This document shows, in pieces, positions 23,951 to 32,819 of a DNA stretch of 64,000 bases. The stretch lies in NCBI GenBank assembly GCA_016706275.1, contig JADJJY010000003.1, positions 558,001-622,000 of the forward strand, written 5' to 3'. The DNA is from Chloracidobacterium sp. (lineage in GTDB: Bacteria; Acidobacteriota; Blastocatellia; Pyrinomonadales; Pyrinomonadaceae). Position numbers and translations under genes: made by a program. Below the pieces are notes generated by a model. That model saw nothing but the letters and a program-made list of their open reading frames with translations. It had not been told where the DNA came from and did not search any database. Position 1 is the stretch's first letter; each line of letters begins with the position of its first letter.

Positions 23951-26506
23951 ATGAACGGCTCTTTTCCATTTCGCATCACGTTATTCGTCTGTCTGGCTTG
24001 CCTGCTCACGCTGGCGGCGGTTCAGACGTATGCGAAACCGGGCCCGGGAAAGAAAATACCCGCCAAGTCCGCGACAGCCAAAAAACAAGGTCAGTTCGCC
24101 GCGATAATCGTAAATGGCCGCACATTGACCGGCCCAAACAGCAACGCCGTCAACCGCAACGGCCGCGTTGCGGTGCCGGTGATCGCGGTCGCACAGGCTC
24201 TTGGGGACACCGTTAGCATCGATGTATCTTCACGTAAAGTTTCGGTAAAACGCCAAACCGGCGAGATCGCCGAACTCGACGCACGGCTCGGGCAGGTTCG
24301 TGAGAATGGCTCGGTGATGCTTACTGTTTCCAATGCCAGCGAACTTATCTTTACGCCTAACGCCGACCAAATGATCTTGCCCGCTGAGATCGCATCGACG
24401 CTGTTTGACGCTGCGATCCGCTATGACGAGGCACAAAACGCCGTTCTCATTACCCGCGGGAGCGTCGGCCCATCTGCCGTACAAAACGTCGGTGGCCGTA
24501 GTATTGCGGAGCTTTACAACGTCGATTACGAATACAACCTAAACCGATATTCGTCGCTCTCGTCGCACAACATCATACTGACGGGCGTGGGACGTGTCGG
24601 AGACGGACGGTTTTATTTCACGTCAAACGCGAGCAAATCGTCATCGCAACGTATCCGACCTCGCAACTTTACATTTAATCTCGAGAGGCCAAACGGACAG
24701 CGGTTCACCGCCGGAGATTTTGGCACCGGCACTGCGCTCCAGTTCCTGTCGGCAAATGTTCGCGGAGGCATGTTTGCGACACCGATCGGGCGTTTTGCGG
24801 TCACGGCTTTTGCCGGGCGGGCAAATTCGGGCACGGTTGTTACGCCCCTGGTACTCGATAGCGATCCGCTGCCGCAGGTTATTACAGCTCCGCGTTATGA
24901 CACCAACGTATTTGGCTTTTCCATCTCGACCGCGTCGGCAAACTCACGCCGCGTCTCGCCTTGGACATTCGCCGCCGGAGCGATGCGTTATGCCGGTCCA
25001 TCCAGAAGCGGCAATGTCTTTACCGCGAGCTCCAATTACAGCGGCTCTAGCTTTCGGCTGCAAAGCGATGCTGCATTCGGCAAATTTAACGGTTACTCGT
25101 CCGACAATATTCGGATCAACGGCACAGCAGCAGCGATCGACCTTGCCGCCACATATCAGGTCGCCGAGAACCTCTCCGTCCAGGGACGCTATGCGTTTAT
25201 CGGCCGCAATTTCCTCTCCCCCCAAACCGGAGCCCGCGATCCGCTCGACCTAAAAGCTGCGGGTTTTAACTGGTCGCCAAAAAGATGGCTCTCGACATCA
25301 TTTAACGCAAGCGTTGTGAAGCGCCCGGGAGATCGAACAAAACAAGACCGCTCAGCGACCGTAGCCGTCGCCATCACTCCGGGCGGCACAAGCTCCCGCT
25401 TTTATTTTTCGCACACGCAAAACAGCTCGATACAGGCTAGATCGTCAGCGTTCAGCCTATTTAACGCGTCCAAAGACTTTTCACGCTGGCGTGTTTTCAT
25501 CAATGCCACACGCGTCAAAACTCTCGGCACTGCGGCGATGAACGCCCAGTTTGGCACCAACTTTCTCATAAACGATTCGAACTCGCTTGAGGTAAGTCAG
25601 GGCATTGGCAGCAAGCGTTCATTGACAGGCCAGATAGATTGGCGATCGTCTGGCCTGCTTGGCAAACGCCTCAGCTTTACCGCCGGAGCGGGATATAGCT
25701 ACGGTCAAAATTCAAAATTCTCCGCCTACGAACGCGTCACCGCTTCGCTCACTTTGCCGCGTCAGACTTCACTGCAGGTTAGCTACATGAACACGAACGC
25801 GGGGCCGATCCTGCTCGTCAGCATCAAAGGAACACTGTTCCGCAAACGCGAATCTTCCGCATTTCTCAACGCACCGCTCAGCGAGGTCAATTCGTTTGCA
25901 AAAATCTCGGGCCGCGTCTATCAAGACGTGAATATGGACGGCCGTTTTGACGCCGACGTGGATAAGCCGCAAGCCGATGTGAAAGTACAGGTGGACGGCA
26001 ACCGCTATGTCCTATCGGACGCCGCCGGGCAATACAGCTTTGGCTCGGTGCTGGCCGGCGATCACAAAGTAAATCTCGACCTGATGTCTGTGCGTGCCGA
26101 TCTGACGCTGCTCAACGGTGGCGAACAAGCGGCGGCGCTCAAAGCGGGCAGTAGCTCGACGGTAGATTTTAGGCTGGTGCGGACAGGACGGCTTCGCGGA
26201 CGAGTGTGGCTCGACGCCAATGAGAACGGCAAATTTGACGACGGCGAAAAACCGCTTGCCGACGTTCGCGTCGTCACCGCCAGCGGCCGCGATACGCTCA
26301 CCGACGCGGACGGATATTACGTCATCGGAGACCTCGCTCCCGGCGAACATGTCATACTCATCGATGAAAAAACCCTGCCCGAAAAGACCCGCTCCGCCGC
26401 CGGTTCGCTCTCGATGCAAGTTTTTCCGGGCCGCGAAACGAGCGACGTCGCCCTGGCCGTGATATTTATTCCCGCCGAGGTCAAACGTTTTGGCGTTAAA
26501 CCCTAG
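23951..26506 (+). CDS. Usher-like outer-membrane protein with SdrD B-type repeats
   Basis: The 851-residue protein has a signal peptide, a copper-amine-oxidase-N-like domain at about 48-165 (IIVNGRTLTGPNSNAV...VAVPVIAVAQALGD), then about 470 residues of alternating beta strands forming an outer-membrane barrel (about 175-640). Two SdrD B-like repeats follow: ISGRVYQDVNMDGRFDADVD near 655 and LRGRVWLDANENGKFDDGE near 755. Barrel plus C-terminal beta domains after a chaperone-like gene and two secreted subunits is the layout of an usher. It is not a canonical PapC/FimD usher: the plug and N-terminal domains are not recognisable. It likely exports or anchors the subunits. Confidence 0.65.
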   Translation: MNGSFPFRITLFVCLACLLTLAAVQTYAKPGPGKKIPAKSATAKKQGQFAAIIVNGRTLTGPNSNAVNRNGRVAVPVIAVAQALGDTVSIDVSSRKVSVKRQTGEIAELDARLGQVRENGSVMLTVSNASELIFTPNADQMILPAEIASTLFDAAIRYDEAQNAVLITRGSVGPSAVQNVGGRSIAELYNVDYEYNLNRYSSLSSHNIILTGVGRVGDGRFYFTSNASKSSSQRIRPRNFTFNLERPNGQRFTAGDFGTGTALQFLSANVRGGMFATPIGRFAVTAFAGRANSGTVVTPLVLDSDPLPQVITAPRYDTNVFGFSISTASANSRRVSPWTFAAGAMRYAGPSRSGNVFTASSNYSGSSFRLQSDAAFGKFNGYSSDNIRINGTAAAIDLAATYQVAENLSVQGRYAFIGRNFLSPQTGARDPLDLKAAGFNWSPKRWLSTSFNASVVKRPGDRTKQDRSATVAVAITPGGTSSRFYFSHTQNSSIQARSSAFSLFNASKDFSRWRVFINATRVKTLGTAAMNAQFGTNFLINDSNSLEVSQGIGSKRSLTGQIDWRSSGLLGKRLSFTAGAGYSYGQNSKFSAYERVTASLTLPRQTSLQVSYMNTNAGPILLVSIKGTLFRKRESSAFLNAPLSEVNSFAKISGRVYQDVNMDGRFDADVDKPQADVKVQVDGNRYVLSDAAGQYSFGSVLAGDHKVNLDLMSVRADLTLLNGGEQAAALKAGSSSTVDFRLVRTGRLRGRVWLDANENGKFDDGEKPLADVRVVTASGRDTLTDADGYYVIGDLAPGEHVILIDEKTLPEKTRSAAGSLSMQVFPGRETSDVALAVIFIPAEVKRFGVKP

Positions 26507-26515
26507 TTGTCCGAT

Positions 26516-27310
26516 TTAATGAATTTCGTCGGCGGCCTTTGGCCGAAAGATCAGAATGCCGAGGGTCATCAGCACGAGCAGGAGTATCGAGATCGACAGA
26601 CGGCTGAGTTCCAGCCCGCCAGCCTCTACCGGTTTGTCGAGAAAATCGCCGACGACCGCACCGAGCGGCCGCGTCAGGATAAATGCCGCCCAAAACAAAA
26701 CCGTGCGTGACGCTTTTGTAAAAAAATAAAGCCCAACGATCACTAACAGCAATCCGCCGAAAACCTCTGTGCTGACGAGATAGCCGAGGTTGAGGCCGTC
26801 TTCGCTTGCGACCCAATCGCCGAGAGCGGTCCCCAGCGTCTGCGAAAACATTATCGTCACCCAGTAAAACATCTCGACCTTTGCCGAAACGACACTGTCG
26901 ACCGAAACTGTCCCCATCACCAGCCGCCAGATCAGCAGAGACGCCAGCACACAAGTAAACAGTATCGACGACCCGCCCGCATAACCGATACCCAGCGAGC
27001 GTGTGCAATAATCCGCCAGCGTCGTGCCGACCGTGGTCGTCGCGACGATCGTAAACCAGTATAGAAAAGGGTGAAACGCCTTTGCCTTGATCTGCACGAT
27101 CACCGCCAGTACAAAGATACTGCCAAATATCGCCGTGCCGATCAGATATCCCATGCCGTTCGCCTCAGCCGTCGTTTCCCCGAGCCAAGACATCGTCACC
27201 GCATCCCCGCCCGTCTCCCCAAGCGTCGTCGCAAGGATCTTGATGATCCAAAACACGAGTGTTAACTGCGGAACTTTGCTGATAATATCCGATCTGGTTT
27301 CGTTTTCCAT
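26516..27310 (-). CDS. COG4705-type integral membrane protein
   Basis: The 264-residue protein has about eight hydrophobic helices and four copies of a T-x-G-E/D motif: LATTLGETGGDAVTM (near 28), VGTTLADYCTRSLG (92), LGTALGDWVASEDG (155) and RPLGAVVGDFLDKP (218). This is typical of the uncharacterised COG4705 family. The fourfold repeat suggests an internal gene duplication around a pore or binding site with the acidic residues. Its 3' end converges on the usher-like gene, and the beta-barrel gene at 27326-28081 lies upstream on the same strand. Function is unknown; an ion or small-solute channel is only a guess. Confidence 0.75.
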   Translation of the reverse strand: MENETRSDIISKVPQLTLVFWIIKILATTLGETGGDAVTMSWLGETTAEANGMGYLIGTAIFGSIFVLAVIVQIKAKAFHPFLYWFTIVATTTVGTTLADYCTRSLGIGYAGGSSILFTCVLASLLIWRLVMGTVSVDSVVSAKVEMFYWVTIMFSQTLGTALGDWVASEDGLNLGYLVSTEVFGGLLLVIVGLYFFTKASRTVLFWAAFILTRPLGAVVGDFLDKPVEAGGLELSRLSISILLLVLMTLGILIFRPKAADEIH

Positions 27311-27325
27311 TTCTTTTCCTTATTG

Positions 27326-28081
27326 CTAAAAATTGACCTGAATGCCAAGGTAACCGATAAACCGCGGGTCAAAGTGGCGGCGGAGGCTCTTGCCGGCTGA
27401 AAGAAGCAGCGTCGTGTGGCTGGTCAGCGGCACGCGCGAGCCGAGATTGTAAACGAACTCGCTATCGCTGAGGCTGCGTGTCGGCCCGGTGCCGTGGACC
27501 TCGCCCAGCAATTCGAACCGTTTGAATTCCCTGCCGATGACCACGCCATAGATCATCTCGTCAGTTCCGCGTTTGAAACGGTAACCGACATCGCCGTTAA
27601 TGCCAAATTTGCCTACCGTCGTCTGCCATTGCAGCGGCAACAGAAACTCAGGGCCTTTATCGACAAGGCCTTTGCGAACCGAAGAGTTTTTGATGTTGAA
27701 TTCCAATGCCGGATAGATCGACAGTGCAACCCGGTGATGCTCGCGTTCGTCGCGAAAACGCCAGCGCATACCGATGTTTAGATTGCCCGCCCCGTTGACG
27801 CCGCGCTGTCCGTGGTTGTGGAGCACGAGCCATGGCATCTCGATCTTTAGCTGCAGACGGCTGCTGAGGCCGTAGTTAAAATCAACGAGCGGCGTTCCAA
27901 AGAGCCGCCCGTCAGCAGTGCGTTCAAAGGTAAACGCCGTGTTTATTTCAAAATGGCCTTTGGGGATGGTCTCGGTGTCATCCGTTATCATCGGCGGCCC
28001 GCCTTGGGCAAAGCTGCCACTATAGCAAGCCCAAATAAAAACAAATGCCCCGACGCAAGCTAATATCTTCGCTCTGATCAT
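27326..28081 (-). CDS. Outer-membrane beta-barrel protein (transporter-like)
   Basis: The 251-residue protein has a signal peptide (cleavage after SFAQ, about residue 26) and then GGPPMITDDTETIPKGHFEINTAFTF, an opening common to outer-membrane proteins of the 'MetA pathway/transporter' barrel family. The remainder alternates aromatic and polar residues in about ten strands and ends with F, as outer-membrane barrels do (YLGIQVNF). It may let small hydrophobic compounds through, but this is not shown. It lies 15 bases upstream of the COG4705 gene on the same strand, so the two are probably co-transcribed. Confidence 0.75.
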   Translation of the reverse strand: MIRAKILACVGAFVFIWACYSGSFAQGGPPMITDDTETIPKGHFEINTAFTFERTADGRLFGTPLVDFNYGLSSRLQLKIEMPWLVLHNHGQRGVNGAGNLNIGMRWRFRDEREHHRVALSIYPALEFNIKNSSVRKGLVDKGPEFLLPLQWQTTVGKFGINGDVGYRFKRGTDEMIYGVVIGREFKRFELLGEVHGTGPTRSLSDSEFVYNLGSRVPLTSHTTLLLSAGKSLRRHFDPRFIGYLGIQVNF

Positions 28082-28167
28082 CTGCGATAAATCTTAACCG
28101 TCATCGATAGTATTTCAAAACACGTTAGCACCCCTATTCTTGCCTCAAAACCGCTTTACGCTTAAAC

Positions 28168-28188
28168 TCGTTACGTACGTATAACGAG
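28168..28188. promoter_or_regulatory. Palindrome upstream of the cystathionine beta-synthase gene
   Basis: CTCGTTA (28168-28174) is repeated in inverted form as TAACGAG (28182-28188) around CGTACGT. It ends 10 bases before ATG 28199. It could be an operator or an mRNA hairpin near the ribosome binding site. No regulator is identified. Confidence 0.4.
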
Positions 28189-28198
28189 ATCTTTTGCG

Positions 28199-29566
28199 AT
28201 GAAAATTTACAACGACATACTCGGGCTTATCGGCAACACGCCGCTCGTCCGGATCAACCACATCACCCGCCAACACAAAATAAAAGCCACGATCTTGGCT
28301 AAAATGGAGAGCCTTAACCCCGGCTATTCGGTCAAGGATCGCATCGGTATTTCGATGATCGACTGGGCCGAAAAAGAGGGCGTCCTCAAGAAAGGCGGTA
28401 CTATCATCGAAGCGACGAGCGGCAATACAGGCATCGGGCTCGCTCTGGTTGCGGCGGTGCGCGGATACAAATGTATCTTTGTTTTGACCGACAAAGTCTC
28501 GGTCGAAAAGGTCCGTTATCTCAAGAGCATGGGTGCTGACGTGGTCGTCGTTCCCGCAGCCGCAAAGTTGGGCACGCCCGACCATTATCACGAGACTGCC
28601 GCCCGCATTCATCGAGAGACGCCGAATTCGTTCTACCCCGATCAATACAGTCACCCTGCAAACCCGCTGGCGCATTACCGCACGACGGGCCCTGAGGTAT
28701 GGAATGACACGGACGGCAAAGTCACACATTTCGTCGCAGGCATCGGCACCGGCGGCACGATCAGCGGCACGGGGCGATATTTGAAAGAGATGAACCCCAA
28801 TATAAAGATCGTCGGCGCCGATCCGTACGGCTCGATCTTTAAGACCTACAAAGAATCCGGCCACGTCCCCGAAGCAACGCCGTATCTCGTCGAGGGCATT
28901 GGCCAATCCCTGCCAGTCGGCAATGCGGATATGAAGATCGTCGACGAGATCGTCAATGTCACGGACCGCGATTCGTTTGACTACGCCCGGCTATTGTCGC
29001 GTCGCGAGGGTATCTTTTGCGGCGGCTCGACCGGGACGAATTTCGCGGCGGCGTTAAAGGTCGCCAAGGACCTCGACGAAACGGGACTGATCGTATTTAT
29101 TGTCTGCGATACGGGCGAGCACTACCTGAGCAAATTCCACTCGGACGAGTGGATGAAGGAAAAACTATTGCTCGAGCCGCAGCGTATCACCGGTGGACTG
29201 ATCGCCGAGACTAAAAACGGCACATCGCCCGGTGAGCTAATATTTGTCGGCCCCGACGATCTCGTTAGCGATGCTCTGGCAAAAATGAACGAGAGCGGCA
29301 TTACGCAGTTGCCTGTAATTGAGGATCACCGATCGGTCGGCAGCCTCCGTGAAAGCGGCATCCTGACCAAGCTGCTCGCAAACCGCGACCTGCTCAACTC
29401 TAAGGTTAGCGAGGTTATGGATAAGAGCTTTCCCGTGCTCGACGTTGACGCGAGCTTTGCCGAGATCAAATCGAAATTGCAGCGTAATCCGGCCGTTTTG
29501 ATCGAAGATTTCAAACGCATTACCGCGATCATTACGCGGTCTGACTTGTTAGATATTCAGGCATAG
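28199..29566 (+). CDS. cbs: Cystathionine beta-synthase
   Basis: This PLP enzyme condenses serine and homocysteine to cystathionine, the first step of reverse transsulfuration, and can also make H2S. The 455-residue protein has a catalytic domain with K46 in SVKDRIG, SGNTGIGLA and GTGGTISGTGRY for PLP phosphate, and two C-terminal CBS domains (about 330-455) that may bind adenosyl ligands. Without CBS domains this would look like cysteine synthase, so the domain layout favours CBS. The gene is monocistronic and divergent from the barrel gene. A gamma-lyase type gene at 31614 could complete the pathway. Confidence 0.88.
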   Translation: MKIYNDILGLIGNTPLVRINHITRQHKIKATILAKMESLNPGYSVKDRIGISMIDWAEKEGVLKKGGTIIEATSGNTGIGLALVAAVRGYKCIFVLTDKVSVEKVRYLKSMGADVVVVPAAAKLGTPDHYHETAARIHRETPNSFYPDQYSHPANPLAHYRTTGPEVWNDTDGKVTHFVAGIGTGGTISGTGRYLKEMNPNIKIVGADPYGSIFKTYKESGHVPEATPYLVEGIGQSLPVGNADMKIVDEIVNVTDRDSFDYARLLSRREGIFCGGSTGTNFAAALKVAKDLDETGLIVFIVCDTGEHYLSKFHSDEWMKEKLLLEPQRITGGLIAETKNGTSPGELIFVGPDDLVSDALAKMNESGITQLPVIEDHRSVGSLRESGILTKLLANRDLLNSKVSEVMDKSFPVLDVDASFAEIKSKLQRNPAVLIEDFKRITAIITRSDLLDIQA

Positions 29567-29618
29567 TCTTGCGAATTTGGGTGAGTGTGTATTATCTTAT
29601 AACGCAACTTGACCGCCG

Positions 29619-30065
29619 ATGAGCGACGAACAGAAACAACCTGACAGCCCCGAGACGTGGACGATGCCGGAACCGATCTTTCGCTCGACGGAGGGGCACA
29701 CGCCTGCGGGCATCCACGCGACCGTTCCGGCTGACGAATCTACCACCGCACCCGGCTTTCACCAGGCAACGACCCTTGAGACCGAGGGGTTACAACAGGA
29801 ACCTGATCTTCATCAAGCGAAGACCATTGAGACCGAAGGATTACCTGCCGAACCCGATTTTCATCAGGCTAAGACCGTCGAGACCGAAGGCTTGCCGCCA
29901 GCTCCCGCCAAGGTAAAAGCCGCGCCCGTAAAGTCAAAAAAACGCGGCTGTGCCAAAACCTTTCTCTTCACCATCAGCCTCATCGGCCTCGGCATTGCGG
30001 CCGTGTTCATTGCGTTGGTCTATTTTTTGTTTTACTACCGTCCGGCTGATACCGGAACTTTCTAA
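29619..30065 (+). CDS. Tail-anchored membrane protein with three 17-residue repeats
   Basis: The 148-residue protein contains three tandem copies of F/L-HQA-K/T-T-x-ETEGL-x-x-E-P-D at residues 47-63, 64-80 and 81-97 (29757-29909). A basic segment (KVKAAPVKSKKRGC) and one transmembrane helix at about 113-140 follow, with a short tail. The acidic, Pro/Gly-rich cytoplasmic part is probably disordered. No family is recognised. It follows cbs by 52 bases with no terminator between. The 51-base DNA repeats may vary in number among strains. Confidence 0.65.
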   Translation: MSDEQKQPDSPETWTMPEPIFRSTEGHTPAGIHATVPADESTTAPGFHQATTLETEGLQQEPDLHQAKTIETEGLPAEPDFHQAKTVETEGLPPAPAKVKAAPVKSKKRGCAKTFLFTISLIGLGIAAVFIALVYFLFYYRPADTGTF

Positions 30066-30114
30066 AATCCGTCAAATAGTTCCGTAGGAAAATCGTTCCC
30101 CGTAGCCTTATCTG

Positions 30115-31518
30115 CTATGGGTGCGTCATATCCTCTGCGATAACCAGCTCGTCGAATTTCTCAGCCGTCAAAAGCTCGAGTTGGACCGCTGATTCTTTTA
30201 GGCTTATGCCTTTGTTGTGAGCATTTTTCGCGATCTTAGCAGCGTTGTCGTAGCCGATATGTTGATTGAGAGCTGTCACGAGCATCAGCGAGTTTCGCAG
30301 GTAATGATCGATCTGGTCGCGATTAAGCTCGATGCCCGAGATGCAATAATCGACAAATCCGTGGCAAGCGTCGTGGATCAGCCGCACGGAATGCAGGAAA
30401 TTGTGGATCATCACGGGTTTGAAAACATTGAGTTCAAAATTGCCCTGCGAACCGGCAAACCCGATCGCCGCGTCGTTGCCAAAAACCTGGACGGCAACCA
30501 TTGTCATTGCTTCCGACTGCGTCGGATTGACCTTGCCCGGCATGATCGAACTTCCCGGCTCGTTCTCAGGAAGAGAAATTTCGCCAACGCCGCAACGCGG
30601 GCCCGACGCCAGCCAGCGGATGTCATTTGCGATCTTCATCAGCGAACCGGCGAGAGTTTTGAGGCCGCCGGATGCAAAGACGACTTCGTCATGTGCCGAC
30701 AGAGCGGCAAATTTGTCAGGGTGCGATTTGAACGGCAGGCCTGTAAGTTCGGCGATCTTATCCGCCGCACGCTGGGCAAATTCGGGATGAGCGTTCAAGC
30801 CCGTGCCGACTGCCGTGCCGCCGATCGCAAGGTCAAACAGCCCCGGCATTACGAGCCGCAGCCGCTCGATGTCACGTTCGACAAGCGATGCCCAGCCGCC
30901 AAACTCCTGCCCGACTGTCATCGGCGTCGCGTCTTGCAGGTGCGTGCGGCCGATCTTTACGACATCTTTGTACTCTTGGGCTTTGGCGTCGATAGCGTCG
31001 CGGACTTTCTGAACCTGAGGGATCAAAGCGGTCATCCGCTCGGCGGCTGCGATGTACATTGCCGTCGGGAAAGTGTCGTTCGACGACTGCGATTTGTTTA
31101 CATCATCGTTTGGATGCACCGGCGTTTTCGATCCCATCTCGCCGCCCGCTATCTCGATCGCACGGTTTGAGATGACCTCGTTGGCGTTCATGTTCGTCTG
31201 CGTACCCGAACCAGTCTGCCAAACACGCAGCGGAAAATGGGCGTCGAGCTTGCCTTCGATCACTTCGTCGGCCGCCTGCACGATCAGATCGAGCTTGCTC
31301 TTTTCGAGCTTACCCAGATCATAATTGACTATCGCCGCGGCCTTTTTCAGGATACCGAGCGCCCGTATGACCTCGCGAGGCATAACATCGAACCCGATAT
31401 TAAAATGGTGCAGCGACCGCTGCGTCTGTGCTCCCCAATACGCCGTCACTGGCACATCTATCGGCCCCATCGAGTCGGTTTCGACCCGAGTTTTTATTGA
31501 TTCTGTTGCTTCTGACAT
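30115..31518 (-). CDS. fumC: Fumarate hydratase, class II
   Basis: FumC converts fumarate to malate in the TCA cycle without a metal centre. The 467-residue protein has TGSGTQTNMNANEV, HPNDDVNKSQSSNDTFPTAM and the superfamily signature GSSIMPGKVNP, all intact. Length fits the tetrameric class II enzyme. ATG 31518 is preferred to TTG 31533 (no ribosome binding site for either). It lies 95 bases downstream of the gamma-lyase gene on the same strand, so it may or may not belong to that transcript. Aspartate ammonia-lyase is excluded by the FumC-type motifs. Confidence 0.93.
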   Translation of the reverse strand: MSEATESIKTRVETDSMGPIDVPVTAYWGAQTQRSLHHFNIGFDVMPREVIRALGILKKAAAIVNYDLGKLEKSKLDLIVQAADEVIEGKLDAHFPLRVWQTGSGTQTNMNANEVISNRAIEIAGGEMGSKTPVHPNDDVNKSQSSNDTFPTAMYIAAAERMTALIPQVQKVRDAIDAKAQEYKDVVKIGRTHLQDATPMTVGQEFGGWASLVERDIERLRLVMPGLFDLAIGGTAVGTGLNAHPEFAQRAADKIAELTGLPFKSHPDKFAALSAHDEVVFASGGLKTLAGSLMKIANDIRWLASGPRCGVGEISLPENEPGSSIMPGKVNPTQSEAMTMVAVQVFGNDAAIGFAGSQGNFELNVFKPVMIHNFLHSVRLIHDACHGFVDYCISGIELNRDQIDHYLRNSLMLVTALNQHIGYDNAAKIAKNAHNKGISLKESAVQLELLTAEKFDELVIAEDMTHP

Positions 31519-31613
31519 ATCTATTGTTTTCAAAACGCAATTTTACATCAGTTTCGAAGCCGCCGAAAGACAGGACATTGCAAAACCAGCGTGAATTGAA
31601 TGAAGTTAGTTGT

Positions 31614-32819
31614 TTAGATCACGCCGACATCGGCGAGGCAACGCTTGATCCGCTCAAATGAGAGATCAATGTTGTTGTCGAGCCCGACTGAAAACCGGAC
31701 GAGGCCTTCGCTCAGTCCCATTGCTTCTCGCTCATCGAGCGGTATTTCAGACGACGTGCTGTGGCCGGGTGCACTGAAAAGCGTCTTGAAATAGCCAAGG
31801 CTCACCGCCAGATAGCCCACCTTTTCCTGCTGCATACGAGTCATTAGCTGATTTGCGTCTTTCAATGTTCCGACATCTACCGCCAACATTCCGCCATAAC
31901 CATAGCCGGGATTCATCAGTCGAGTGAGCAGTGCGTGCTGCGGATGATCGGGCAACCCGGGATAATAGACGCGGAGACCGAGCTCACGAAGTTTTTCCGC
32001 GAGAAACATCGCGTTCTCACTATGCTGCCGCATTCTTAAATGCAGTGAATGCAGATTTTTGAGAATACTCGCGGCACGAGTGCTGTCGAGCACCGCGCCG
32101 AGCAGCATCGACGCACCGGAGTTGATATCAGTTAGTTTGTGAATGAATTCGTCGCTTGCGCAGACCGCACCTGCGACGCAATCGCTCGTGCCGTTGATAT
32201 ATTTTGTCAGACTGTGAACGACTATGTCCGCTCCGAGCCTGATCGGTGACAGGATCATTGGGCTGAACGTATTATCAACAACGAGCTTGATACCTCGTTC
32301 CTTACAAAGAGCAGCGAGTGCAGGAATATCGGCGACTTCGAGTAGCGGATTACTCATCGATTCGCAGTAGATCACGCGGGTGTTGTCACTGATGAGCGAG
32401 CGGACCTTTTCCAGATCCGCGAGGTCAGTGAAACGCGTCGTAATACCAAATCTGGGAAGAAAGTTCTTAAATAACGCGTAGGTTCCGCCGTAGATCGTTC
32501 GCGAAGAAATGATCTCGTCACCGCTGTCGCACAGTTGAACGATCGTTGATGAGATCGCCGCCATACCGGAGGCTTTTGCTTGTGCCGATTCGCTGTTTTC
32601 CATTCGCGCGAGCGCGTCAGAAAGAAATTTATTCGTCGGGTTCCAGTGCCGCGAATATAGAAAGCAGCCCTCGATCTCATGATCGAAAAGCTCCTCCATC
32701 CGATCAGGGCTCATAAAAGTAAACGTCGAGGAATCCGTGATCGAAGGATTTACATCGCCGAATTCACCAAAAACCAAAAAATCTTGGATCGCGTTGCTTG
32801 GATCAAATTTGCCGCTCAT
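31614..32819 (-). CDS. Trans-sulfuration PLP enzyme (cystathionine/methionine gamma-lyase type)
   Basis: The 401-residue protein is of the Cys/Met metabolism PLP family. YSRHWNPT near residue 55, SGMAAIS for PLP phosphate, VVDNTFSP and the lysine in SLTKYINGTSD are present. ATG 32819 overlaps the upstream TGA as ATGA, confirming the start. The family includes cystathionine gamma-lyase, methionine gamma-lyase and O-acetylhomoserine sulfhydrylase; sequence alone does not decide. As last gene of the persulfide operon it could release H2S or methanethiol and so feed the pathway, or remove excess cysteine. A second, distinct paralogue lies at 57625. Confidence 0.85.
   Translation of the reverse strand: MSGKFDPSNAIQDFLVFGEFGDVNPSITDSSTFTFMSPDRMEELFDHEIEGCFLYSRHWNPTNKFLSDALARMENSESAQAKASGMAAISSTIVQLCDSGDEIISSRTIYGGTYALFKNFLPRFGITTRFTDLADLEKVRSLISDNTRVIYCESMSNPLLEVADIPALAALCKERGIKLVVDNTFSPMILSPIRLGADIVVHSLTKYINGTSDCVAGAVCASDEFIHKLTDINSGASMLLGAVLDSTRAASILKNLHSLHLRMRQHSENAMFLAEKLRELGLRVYYPGLPDHPQHALLTRLMNPGYGYGGMLAVDVGTLKDANQLMTRMQQEKVGYLAVSLGYFKTLFSAPGHSTSSEIPLDEREAMGLSEGLVRFSVGLDNNIDLSFERIKRCLADVGVI

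Noticed and set aside
24594..25253. 219-residue alternative-frame ORF inside the usher-like gene
   Set aside because: Composition is Ser/Arg/Pro-rich as expected of an out-of-frame read of a beta-barrel gene.
30217..31170. 317-residue plus-strand ORF opposite fumarase
   Set aside because: It is an antisense shadow of fumC, whose product has all class II fumarase signatures.
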